Notes under the pieces: model-generated
The model's database searches: none
The model's input: only the letters and a program-made list of their open reading frames with translations
What the model was told of the DNA's origin: nothing
Translations under genes and position numbers: made by a program
Assembly: GCA_017442225.1 (NCBI GenBank)
Contig: JAFSAR010000013.1
Span: 1 to 59,361 of the forward strand
Source of the DNA: Clostridia bacterium
GTDB lineage: Bacteria > Bacillota > Clostridia > Oscillospirales > Acutalibacteraceae
Direction: 5' to 3'
Length of the DNA: 59,361 bases
In this document: one piece after another, positions 23,910 to 31,386 of the stretch
How positions within the stretch are numbered: position 1 is the stretch's first letter
Layout: each line of letters begins with the position of its first letter

Positions 23910-25606
23910 TCCTTCACCTCGTTTTTATCAGATTTAACCATCAAAAGACCTATTTCATCCTTTGTGGTTGTTCTGGCATCAACAATACCTGTTACCTTAC
24001 CATCGCTTAAAACCATAATTCTATCACTAAGCGCCATCAAAACATCCAAATCTTCACCTACAAAAACCACAGCTACTCCCCTTTGCTTTTGTTCGTTAAG
24101 AAGATTATAAATGGTATATGATGAATTGATATCAAGTCCGCGAACGGGATAAGCCGTCATTAAAATAGCAGGCGATGCCGCAATTTCGCGACCAACAAGC
24201 ACCTTTTGAACATTACCGCCTGATAACTTTCTGACTGCCGTATGCGAATCGGGAGTGTTGACCTTTAATTCGTTTATTATTCTATCCGCAAGGTCAGCAG
24301 GGCGTTTTCTATCAAGAAAAACCGATTTACCCTTACGATAACTGCGAAGCATAATATTGTCAATAATATCCATATTTCCGACAAGTCCCATTCCAAGACG
24401 ATCCTCAGGAACAAAAGAAAGGCGGATGCCGAGTTCACGAATTTCTCTCGGTGATTTATCCTTTAAATCAATAACCTCATCCTCTTTGAATATAACCATC
24501 TCATTGTTTACGATTTCTTTAACATCTTTTTTAGTCATACCGCGAAGGTCAATATCGTTACCTTTTTTATCCTTAAAAGCATTTTCACCATTAAGCTCCA
24601 TAACACGCCTATAAGTTTTGTGAAAGAAAGAAACGGGCTTGTCCTTTTTTGGATGATAATAAATCAATTCACCCGACTCATAATTATTAAGACCTGCTAT
24701 TGCTTCAAGAAGCTCTTTTTGACCGCTGCCTGCAATGCCTGCAATGCCGAGAATTTCACCGCCATAGACATCAAACGAAACATTATCAAGCACTTTATAA
24801 GCATCGGAATTTTTGATTGTTAAACCCGAAACGGAAAGTCGCAGTTTTCTATCAACAGGTTCGGTGCGATTAATGTTAAGATCTATTTTTTCACCGACCA
24901 TCATTTCAGTGAGCTCTTTTTCACTGGTCTCGGCTGTATTTACCGTAGCTATATTGTCTCCCTTGCGCAAAACGGTTACCCTATCCGAGATTTCCATAAC
25001 CTCATTTAATTTATGCGTAATGATAATAATTGACTTACCATCATCCCTCATAGCACGTAATATTTTAAATAAACTTCTTATTTCTTGCGGAGTTAAAACT
25101 GCAGTAGGTTCATCTAATATAAGAATATCTGCGCCTCGGTATAAAACCTTTAAAATTTCAACCGTTTGCTTTTCCGAAACAGACATTTCATAGATTTTCT
25201 TATCAAGATTTATATTAAATCCGTATTTGTTTGCCATCTCTTTAATACGGTTATTTACTTCTTTAAGATTGAATTTTTCACCCTCAACACCTAATGCAAC
25301 ATTTTGCGCCGCACTAAAAATATCAATTAATTTAAAGTGTTGATGAATCATACCTATTTTATGCTCAAAAGCATCACGCGGAGAACGAATTATAACCTCT
25401 TCACCGTTTATAAGAATTTTGCCGGAATCGGGATAATAAATTCCAGCAACCATATTCATAAGTGTTGTTTTTCCACAACCGTTTTCACCAAGTATAGAAA
25501 GAATTTCACCTTTATACACATCTAAGCTTACGTTATTGTTCGCTATAATCTTAGCGCCAAATTTTTTGGTAATGTTTTTTAATTGTAAAATAACAGTTTT
25601 ATCCAT
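23906..25606 (-). CDS. ABC transporter ATPase with two nucleotide-binding domains (NupO/YufO-like)
   Basis: A 566-residue protein with duplicated ABC domains. The first half has Walker A GENGCGKTT (about residue 38) and Walker B ILILDEPTAVLTPQE, with a degenerate signature (YEMSVSEKQTVEIL). The second half has GIAGSGQKELLEAIAG as a changed Walker A, signature RKLSGGNVQKVLVGRE and a Walker B region with AYPVRGLD in place of the usual Asp-Glu. Such asymmetry is normal for RbsA/NupO-type subunits. The second domain carries an insertion (about 325-385: NGENAFKDKKGNDIDLRG) not usual in NupO. ATG 25606 is preceded by AAGGAG; an earlier in-frame start at 25627 lacks one. Confidence 0.92.
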   Translation of the reverse strand: MDKTVILQLKNITKKFGAKIIANNNVSLDVYKGEILSILGENGCGKTTLMNMVAGIYYPDSGKILINGEEVIIRSPRDAFEHKIGMIHQHFKLIDIFSAAQNVALGVEGEKFNLKEVNNRIKEMANKYGFNINLDKKIYEMSVSEKQTVEILKVLYRGADILILDEPTAVLTPQEIRSLFKILRAMRDDGKSIIIITHKLNEVMEISDRVTVLRKGDNIATVNTAETSEKELTEMMVGEKIDLNINRTEPVDRKLRLSVSGLTIKNSDAYKVLDNVSFDVYGGEILGIAGIAGSGQKELLEAIAGLNNYESGELIYYHPKKDKPVSFFHKTYRRVMELNGENAFKDKKGNDIDLRGMTKKDVKEIVNNEMVIFKEDEVIDLKDKSPREIRELGIRLSFVPEDRLGMGLVGNMDIIDNIMLRSYRKGKSVFLDRKRPADLADRIINELKVNTPDSHTAVRKLSGGNVQKVLVGREIAASPAILMTAYPVRGLDINSSYTIYNLLNEQKQRGVAVVFVGEDLDVLMALSDRIMVLSDGKVTGIVDARTTTKDEIGLLMVKSDKNEVKE

Positions 25607-25643
25607 AAGAAACTCCTTAATTAACAAAGGATTGAAATTATTT

Positions 25644-25677
25644 AAAAAAGGCGAAGTTGTTCCGCTTCGCCTTTTTT
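25644..25677 (-). terminator. Intra-operon terminator/attenuator between lipoprotein and ATPase genes
   Basis: AAAAAAGGCGAAG (25644-25656) pairs with CTTCGCCTTTTTT (25665-25677), a perfect stem with a T run on the minus strand. It lies inside the operon, so it probably makes the substrate-binding lipoprotein more abundant than the membrane components. Confidence 0.8.
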
Positions 25678-25698
25678 AATAGAATAAGTACAAAAAGA

Positions 25699-26922
25699 TT
25701 ATTCGGTAACAGCAGTGATACCATCAATAATAACATTGAAGTAAGGAGCAGAACGCTTTGCGCTTTCATTTACGAAAGTAATGTCACCGCTTGTCTCAAC
25801 AACTTCTGTTTCGGGAACAAAATCTCCTGCATCATCAACATCAGCTACAAATGAAGTTAATGCTTTGTTATCTACTGTGAAGGTAGAGCAATCGAATACC
25901 TTGAGTGAACCATCAATAAGCTTTGCTTTAACAGCATCAAGTTTTGCCTGAGTGCCTTCTGCAGCAGCTGCACCAACTTCTGTGATTTCAACAGAACCGG
26001 TTTCAAGTGTACCTGTCCAGTCGGTATCAATTTTATCGCCGTTCTTAACGCAATCGATGATATACTCAAAATACGGAGTCCAATTAATTCTTGAAGCAAC
26101 AATAAATGTTTTCGGACATTTTTCAGCGGTTGAACCGTTGTATGAAACGTTAGGAATATTTCTTTCTTCACAAGCTGTAGGAGCGCCCCAAGAGTCAGCG
26201 TGCTGAGAGATTAATTTGCAGCCATTGTCAATCAAAGCAAGAGCTGTTGTCTTTTCAGCGGCTTCATCGTACCAAGAGTTTGTATAACGAACTTCCATTG
26301 TTGCATTTTCAACAATGTGTTTTACACCAAGATAGAATGAAGTGTAGCCTGAAATAACCTCTGCATATGGGAATGCGCCAACATAACCGATTTTAGCATT
26401 TTCATTGGATACCTTGCCTTCTTCGTCACCATAAAGCTCAACTAACTTCATACCTGCGGCAACACCTGCAAGGAAGCGGCCCTCATAGATGGAAGCAAAA
26501 GCATTGTGATAGTTTGCAAGACCCTCAGTATGAGCCTTTACACCTGTAGCGTGACAGAATTCAACCTCTGGAAATTCTTTTGCTGCCTGAATCATATAAG
26601 GCTCGTGACCAAATGAGTCAGCAAAAATAAGATCACAGGTTTCTGCTAAGTCGGCTGCTTGATCATAACAAGCGGTGCCTTCAGCAATGTCGGTAACAAT
26701 TGTGTAATTGTCCTCAGTAAGTCCCTTATTTGCACAAGCCTCTTTAAAAGCATCGATGAAGTTCTTATCATAAGTAGAAGCGTCACCGTGTAAGCAAATA
26801 AGACCAACCTTCAAATCACTCTTAGTACCTGCATCAGAGTTTGTGTCTTTTGTACCGCAGCCTGCAAAACAGAGCAGCATTGCTACAGCCAAAATAAGCG
26901 CGATAATCTTTTTCATTTTCAA
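25699..26922 (-). CDS. BMP-family ABC transporter substrate-binding lipoprotein
   Basis: A 407-residue exported lipoprotein of the Bmp/Med/PnrA family, which binds purine nucleosides in characterised members. Signal peptide residues 1-21 end in a lipobox LLCFAGC, giving lipidated Cys22. The mature protein shows the family landmarks: KVGLICLHGDASTYDKNFIDAFKEA at the start, LIFADSFGHEPYMIQAAKEFPEVEFCHATG, and GRFLAGVAAGMKL before the hinge. It is longer than PnrA (about 350), with extra C-terminal residues. It follows xpt by 46 bases with no convincing terminator between, so it is part of the xpt transcript; the ribosome site is GAGGAG. Confidence 0.93.
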   Translation of the reverse strand: MKMKKIIALILAVAMLLCFAGCGTKDTNSDAGTKSDLKVGLICLHGDASTYDKNFIDAFKEACANKGLTEDNYTIVTDIAEGTACYDQAADLAETCDLIFADSFGHEPYMIQAAKEFPEVEFCHATGVKAHTEGLANYHNAFASIYEGRFLAGVAAGMKLVELYGDEEGKVSNENAKIGYVGAFPYAEVISGYTSFYLGVKHIVENATMEVRYTNSWYDEAAEKTTALALIDNGCKLISQHADSWGAPTACEERNIPNVSYNGSTAEKCPKTFIVASRINWTPYFEYIIDCVKNGDKIDTDWTGTLETGSVEITEVGAAAAEGTQAKLDAVKAKLIDGSLKVFDCSTFTVDNKALTSFVADVDDAGDFVPETEVVETSGDITFVNESAKRSAPYFNVIIDGITAVTE

Positions 26923-26968
26923 GATCTCCTCTTTTTTAAAATTTTATGTAAAAAATTACATACAAAAG

Positions 26969-27541
26969 TTATTTACGAAACGCTATCCCCTCAGGGCTCA
27001 TTTCGTCAATTATGGCAAGACTTTCTACACGTATGCCCTGCGCACGCAGACGGTCGCCGCCGCCCTGAAAACCTTTCTCTATTGCGCAAGTAGCGCCAAC
27101 AAGTGTTGCGCCTGCCTGATTTACTATCTCTATCAGACCCTCAAGTGCCTTACCGTTAGCAAGAAAATCGTCTATTATAACGATTTTATCATCACGGCTT
27201 ATATAATCCTTAGAAACCACGATTTTATAATCGGTGTTGTGCGTATAGGAATGTACCATAGCGCTGTAAATATCGCCCGATACGTTTGAGGTTTTGTTCT
27301 TTTTGGCAAAAACCACAGGCAGATGCATAACCGTGCCCGCCGCTACCGCCACCGCAATACCCGATGACTCAACCGTAAGTAGCTTGGTAACTCCGTCGTT
27401 TTTATAGATACGGTCTATTTCCCTGCCCATTTCTACAAGAAAATCAACGTCTAACTGTTGATTTAAAAAAGAGCCGACTTTAAGTACGTGACCCTCAAGC
27501 ACTGTTCCTTCGCGCAGTACCTTTTGTTCGAGCGCTACCAC
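26969..27541 (-). CDS. xpt: Xanthine phosphoribosyltransferase
   Basis: A 190-residue type-I phosphoribosyltransferase that converts xanthine and PRPP to XMP. The PRPP-binding motif is VIIDDFLANGKAL (about residues 122-134) and the hood/base region has VLKVGSFLNQQLD near the N-terminus, both typical of Xpt (Bacillus Xpt is 194 aa). The start is taken as GTG 27541, 10 bases after the run AGGGGGG. A TTG at 27550 would sit too close to that site. It is preceded by a guanine-class riboswitch with a terminator, which independently supports the assignment. Confidence 0.96.
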   Translation of the reverse strand: MVALEQKVLREGTVLEGHVLKVGSFLNQQLDVDFLVEMGREIDRIYKNDGVTKLLTVESSGIAVAVAAGTVMHLPVVFAKKNKTSNVSGDIYSAMVHSYTHNTDYKIVVSKDYISRDDKIVIIDDFLANGKALEGLIEIVNQAGATLVGATCAIEKGFQGGGDRLRAQGIRVESLAIIDEMSPEGIAFRK

Positions 27542-27560
27542 TAAAATCAACCCCCCTAAA

Positions 27561-27596
27561 AATATAAAAGCAGACTGTAAAAAGATACAGTCTGCC
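27561..27596 (-). terminator. Expression platform terminator of the xpt riboswitch
   Basis: On the minus strand GCAGACTGTA (complement of 27586-27595) pairs with TACAGTCTGC (complement of 27570-27579), then TTTTATATTTTT. It lies between the aptamer and the xpt ribosome site, so ligand binding should favour termination. Confidence 0.88.
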
Positions 27597-27616
27597 TAAA
27601 AGTAAAATATTGTAAA

Positions 27617-27681
27617 CCAATAGTCGCAACTTATGGCGTTACGGTAGAAACTCTTGGGCCATACATCCAAAATTATATTGG
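27617..27681 (-). promoter_or_regulatory. Purine riboswitch aptamer, guanine class
   Basis: On the minus strand the P1 helix CCAATA/TATTGG closes a three-way junction with the invariant segments TATAAT, GTATGG, AGTTTCTACC, CC...TAA and GACTA. P2 is GGCCC-like/P2' and the loops contain the conserved kissing bases. The specificity base in GACTA is C (as in guanine/hypoxanthine sensors; adenine sensors have U), so it should bind guanine or hypoxanthine and turn the operon off. Confidence 0.95.
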
Positions 27682-27709
27682 CAAACTGTCGGTATTCACT
27701 TACAAGAAT

Positions 27710-27738
27710 ATCCTACCACAACAGAATGTGTTTGTCAA
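27710..27738 (-). promoter_or_regulatory. Promoter of the xpt/nucleoside transporter operon
   Basis: On the minus strand consensus TTGACA (complement of 27733-27738), 17 bases, TAGGAT (complement of 27710-27715), placed about 29 bases before the aptamer. Confidence 0.85.
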
Positions 27739-27779
27739 TAAATTTTGTCACAAAATGTCGTAGTAATATTACACAAATA

Positions 27780-29174
27780 TTATATCTGACAGGTGTGGTT
27801 ATCTGCACCTGTTATACAATCCGCAACGTATATACCCATTGCGCCCGACTGTGAAAGACCGCGGCAAATTCCACTGCCGTCACCTATAATATACACTCCG
27901 TCGATAAGTTCAAACTTTTTATTCATAAATTCAGGACGAATTGAATAATACTTGCTTTCACAACCGTAGAGCAAAGTATCATCATTAGCAGTTCCTGGCG
28001 CAACCTTATCAAGCGCATAAATAGTTTCAATAATGTTTGTAAGTATACGGTGCGGTAACACAAGCGAAATATCTCCTGCTGTCGCTTTAAGCGTAGGAGT
28101 TACCGTATTTTGTGAAAGACGATGCTCATTGGTACGTCTGCCGCGTATCAAATCGCCGAAGCGCTGCACCAAAACATTGCCATTACCTATCATATTTGCA
28201 AGTCGGGATATATTTTCAGCGTATTCAGTGGGCTGGTTAAACGGCTCTGTAAAACGAATACTTGACAAAATAGCAAAGTTGCAGTTGTCGGTCTTTTTCT
28301 CCGCCTGAGCATATGAGTGACCGTTTGCCGTGATGATACCGTGATTGTTTTCTGCCGATACCAGACCGCCCTGATTAAAACAGAACATACGACAGCGATC
28401 CTCAAAGGTTTTGGTTTTATAAAGAATTTTAGGCTCGTAAATTTTAGAAGAAAATTCACGCCAAATAATATCCTTCATCTCGACTCTTACACCGATATCT
28501 ATGTGATTGGAACGCATTTTTACGCCGTTTGATTTGCAAAATTCTGACACAAAGTTAGCGCCCGAACGGCCTGTTGCGATAATTATGTTTTTAGCCTCGA
28601 AGGTCTCGCCGTTTGCGTAATTAAGAGCGTAACCGCCGTCCTGTTTTTCAATATCAACACAGTCGTAAAAGCTGTAAAGCTCGGTACCTGTCGCGCGGAT
28701 TACGTTTATAAGGTTTTGCATTGTAAGGTAGTTGTTGTCGGTACCAAGGTGCTTTACGTTCATATCAAGCAGACGCAGATTGTTTTGTATACACTTAAGG
28801 CGGAGTTCGTCATTAGACTTAAACACCTTTGGAACGCCTGAGGTGCAGTATTCGTTAAGAATTTTGTCAACCTCATCTATGTAAAGATTTGCAACGTCGT
28901 CGCCAAGCTCCTCACCCAAGGTGCCGCCGTAAGCGGTGCCAAGATTAAACTTGCCGTCACTGAAGGCTCCTGCACCCGCATAACCGCTTGTAATACTGCA
29001 AATTTTACAGTGAATACAACCGTTGTTTTTACTTGCCGGGCAGTTACGTTTTTCAAGCTCGTTACCGCGCTCGGTTATGGCGATGGTCATATCGGGACTG
29101 TTTTTGTGTAGGCGATAAGCCGCCATAAGTCCGCCTATACCGCCGCCAATTATCACAGTATCAAATTTTTTCAT
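27780..29174 (-). CDS. FAD-dependent oxidoreductase, COG2509-type
   Basis: A 464-residue predicted flavoprotein. The FAD-binding Rossmann motif is VIIGGGIGGLMAAYRL at residues 6-21. The segment NNGCIHCKICSITSGYAGAGAFSDGKFNL (about 51-80) with its cysteines and GAGAFSDGKF is characteristic of the COG2509 uncharacterised FAD-dependent dehydrogenases. A second GIIIATGRSGANF-like stretch and a C-terminal YIIGDGSGICRGLSQSGAMG complete the FAD site. The physiological substrate is unknown for the family. ATG 29174 is chosen (GGAGTG ribosome site); the longer frame start at 29213 lies in the enolase terminator. It is 97 bases downstream of enolase on the same strand, so it may be reached by readthrough. 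Confidence 0.85.
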   Translation of the reverse strand: MKKFDTVIIGGGIGGLMAAYRLHKNSPDMTIAITERGNELEKRNCPASKNNGCIHCKICSITSGYAGAGAFSDGKFNLGTAYGGTLGEELGDDVANLYIDEVDKILNEYCTSGVPKVFKSNDELRLKCIQNNLRLLDMNVKHLGTDNNYLTMQNLINVIRATGTELYSFYDCVDIEKQDGGYALNYANGETFEAKNIIIATGRSGANFVSEFCKSNGVKMRSNHIDIGVRVEMKDIIWREFSSKIYEPKILYKTKTFEDRCRMFCFNQGGLVSAENNHGIITANGHSYAQAEKKTDNCNFAILSSIRFTEPFNQPTEYAENISRLANMIGNGNVLVQRFGDLIRGRRTNEHRLSQNTVTPTLKATAGDISLVLPHRILTNIIETIYALDKVAPGTANDDTLLYGCESKYYSIRPEFMNKKFELIDGVYIIGDGSGICRGLSQSGAMGIYVADCITGADNHTCQI

Positions 29175-29197
29175 AAAATCACTCCGTAATTTTCCGT

Positions 29198-29233
29198 AAA
29201 AAAGGGACCGCAAGTCAAAACGACCGCAGTCCC
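29198..29233 (-). terminator. Terminator of enolase
   Basis: On the minus strand GGGACTGCG pairs with the complementary TGCGGTCCC across a short loop with G-U pairs (29204-29233), followed by TTTTTT (29198-29203). Confidence 0.75.
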
Positions 29234-29270
29234 TGCTGCTTATTTATTTTACATTACAACGTCATAAAAG

Positions 29271-30506
29271 TCAACAAGCATTTATTTCGCTCTCTATCAT
29301 CAAAAGTCTATTATACTTGGCTACCCTATCGGTACGGCAGGGCGCGCCGGTTTTAATCTGACCTGCATTTGTCGCCACCGCAATATCCGCAATGGTTGTA
29401 TCCTCGCTTTCACCTGAACGGTGTGAAATTACCGCCGCATAGCCGTTTTTCTGTGCCATACGAACAACGTCCAGCGTTTCGGTAAGGGTGCCTATCTGAT
29501 TTGGCTTTACAAGCACGGCATTGCCAACATTTTTATCAAAGCCCATTTTAAATCTTTTTGGATTAGTAACAAAAAGATCGTCGCCTACAAGCTGCAGCTT
29601 GTCACCCAGCTTTTCAGTAAGTTTTTGCCATCCGTTCCAATCGTTTTCGCTCAGTCCGTCCTCTATAGATATAATCGGGTATTTACTTATAAGCTCGCTA
29701 TAATACTCTATAAGTTGTTCGGCGGTGACGGTTTTATCGCGCTTAGGCAGTGTATATTTGCTGTCACGACACCATTCACTTGATGCAACGTCCAAAGCAA
29801 TTTTTATCTGACCGCTGTAGCCTGCCTTTTCTACCGCTTGTAAAATAAGCTCTATAGCCGCCTCGTCGCTGTCAAGATTCGGCGCAAAACCGCCCTCGTC
29901 ACCTACGCCCGACGATAAGCCTTTTTCCTTCAAAATTTTACCTAAGTTATGATATATTTCAGCGCAAATACGCAGTCCGTCGGCAAAACTTTTGGCATTA
30001 TCGGGTATTATCATAAATTCCTGTATATCAATATTATTTGCCGCGTGGGCGCCGCCGTTTAAAATGTTCATCATAGGTCGCGGCAAGTGTGTAGCATTTA
30101 CACCGCCAAGATACTTATAAAGCGGCAATTTTTTGCAGTTTGCCGCCGCCTTTGCGACTGCCAGCGACACCGCCAGCGTAGCATTAGCGCCAAGTCGAGA
30201 TTTATTTTCGGTGCCGTCGGCAGATATGATAGCATTATCAATTTCGCGCTGATTAAAAACACATTTTCCCTGTAGTAATTTGTTAATTTCACCATTTATA
30301 TTATTTACAGCCTTTGTAACGCCCTTGCCCATATAGCGAGCGCTGTCGCCGTCGCGAAGCTCGTGCGCCTCGTACATACCCGTTGACGCGCCCGACGGAC
30401 TTATGGCAAAGCCTTGACTCCCGTCCTCGCAAGTAACACGCGCCGCAACCGTCGGATTGCCACGCGAGTCTAAAAGTTCAAAACCCTGTACCGATTTAAT
30501 CTTCAT
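29271..30506 (-). CDS. eno: Enolase, shortened C-terminus
   Basis: Converts 2-phosphoglycerate to phosphoenolpyruvate in glycolysis. The sequence has [17 protein letters not shown] (about 38-54), the metal site region [11 protein letters not shown] (Asp/Glu), [19 protein letters not shown] (catalytic Lys) and [11 protein letters not shown]. It is 411 residues, while bacterial enolases usually have about 425-435; the tail ends at [10 protein letters not shown] and lacks the usual YRG segment. All catalytic residues precede that point, so it should be active. ATG 30506 is chosen because GGAGGT lies 8 bases upstream; the frame extends to 30521 without a ribosome site. It is divergent from rlmB. 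Confidence 0.94.
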   Translation of the reverse strand: MKIKSVQGFELLDSRGNPTVAARVTCEDGSQGFAISPSGASTGMYEAHELRDGDSARYMGKGVTKAVNNINGEINKLLQGKCVFNQREIDNAIISADGTENKSRLGANATLAVSLAVAKAAANCKKLPLYKYLGGVNATHLPRPMMNILNGGAHAANNIDIQEFMIIPDNAKSFADGLRICAEIYHNLGKILKEKGLSSGVGDEGGFAPNLDSDEAAIELILQAVEKAGYSGQIKIALDVASSEWCRDSKYTLPKRDKTVTAEQLIEYYSELISKYPIISIEDGLSENDWNGWQKLTEKLGDKLQLVGDDLFVTNPKRFKMGFDKNVGNAVLVKPNQIGTLTETLDVVRMAQKNGYAAVISHRSGESEDTTIADIAVATNAGQIKTGAPCRTDRVAKYNRLLMIESEINAC

Positions 30507-30537
30507 AAAAATTACCTCCATTTTTGTTATTTTGCTC

Positions 30538-30566
30538 TTTATTTTTTTATTTATGTATGTTATACT
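30538..30566 (+). promoter_or_regulatory. Possible promoter of rlmB and downstream genes
   Basis: TTTATT (30538-30543), 17 bases, TATACT (30561-30566), ahead of the rlmB start at 30598. The -35 is weak. Confidence 0.45.
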
Positions 30567-30597
30567 TACTTTGAATTATTATGTTCGGGTGATTTTT

Positions 30598-31368
30598 ATG
30601 GAACTTAAAATACAAGAAAACCTTGACTCAAAGCAAGGCAACATTATATACGGCAGAAACCCTGTTATGGAAGCGTTGCGTTCAGGACGTGAAATTGACC
30701 GCTTGCTTATAGCCCACGGTGTAAACGGCGGCTCGGTTACGGCAATCCGAGCTAAGTGTGCTGCCCGCGGTATACTTATAAAAGAAATCAGTCCGCAAAA
30801 GCTTGACTATTATTGCGGTGGTGGTAACCATCAGGGCGTTGCGGTAATGATCGCAAGTCAGGAATACTCTACCGTAGAGGAAATCCTTAAAACTGCGGAA
30901 CAAAGACAGCAAAAACCTTTTATTATAATCTGTGACGAAATCGAAGATCCACACAACCTTGGCGCTATTATCCGTACGGCTGAGGCATGCGGTGTGCACG
31001 GAATTATTATTCCAAAGCGTCGCTCGGCATCACTTAACGCCACGGTTGAAAAAACCTCGGCAGGCGCGCTCGCATATATGAAGGTTGCGCGCGTTACAAA
31101 TATTGCAAACACAATTGACGAACTAAAAGGAAAAGGTATATGGGTGTTTGGCGCTGATATGGACGGTGCGCCATATACGCAGACCGACTATGATATCCCC
31201 TGTGCTATTGTTATAGGTAACGAGGGCAAGGGTATCGGCACGCTGACCGCTAAAAAATGCGACGGCATTATTTCACTTCCTATGTGCGGCGAGATAAATT
31301 CGCTTAATGCGTCGGTAGCCGCAGGCGTGCTTATGTACGAAGTGGTACGAAAAAGGAATTTAAAATAA
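30598..31368 (+). CDS. rlmB: SpoU/TrmH-family 23S rRNA 2'-O-methyltransferase
   Basis: A 256-residue SPOUT-fold enzyme that methylates a guanosine ribose in 23S rRNA (RlmB type). The N-terminal substrate-binding domain begins NIIYGRNPVMEALRSGREIDR. The three SPOUT motifs are visible: CDEIEDPHNLGAIIRTAEACG (motif 1, about 119-139), IVIGNEGKGIG (motif 2, about 203-213) and ISLPMCGEINSLNASVAAGVLMYE (motif 3, about 224-247). ATG 30598 is chosen with GGGTGA upstream; the frame extends upstream through enolase DNA, which would not be translated. It precedes the P-type-ATPase-like gene by 18 bases. Confidence 0.92.
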   Translation: MELKIQENLDSKQGNIIYGRNPVMEALRSGREIDRLLIAHGVNGGSVTAIRAKCAARGILIKEISPQKLDYYCGGGNHQGVAVMIASQEYSTVEEILKTAEQRQQKPFIIICDEIEDPHNLGAIIRTAEACGVHGIIIPKRRSASLNATVEKTSAGALAYMKVARVTNIANTIDELKGKGIWVFGADMDGAPYTQTDYDIPCAIVIGNEGKGIGTLTAKKCDGIISLPMCGEINSLNASVAAGVLMYEVVRKRNLK

Positions 31369-31386
31369 AATGGTGGGAAAATAAAT

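Noticed and set aside
29198..29233. Riboswitch between enolase and the FAD-dependent gene
   Set aside because: The structure is a simple stem with a T run, an ordinary terminator.
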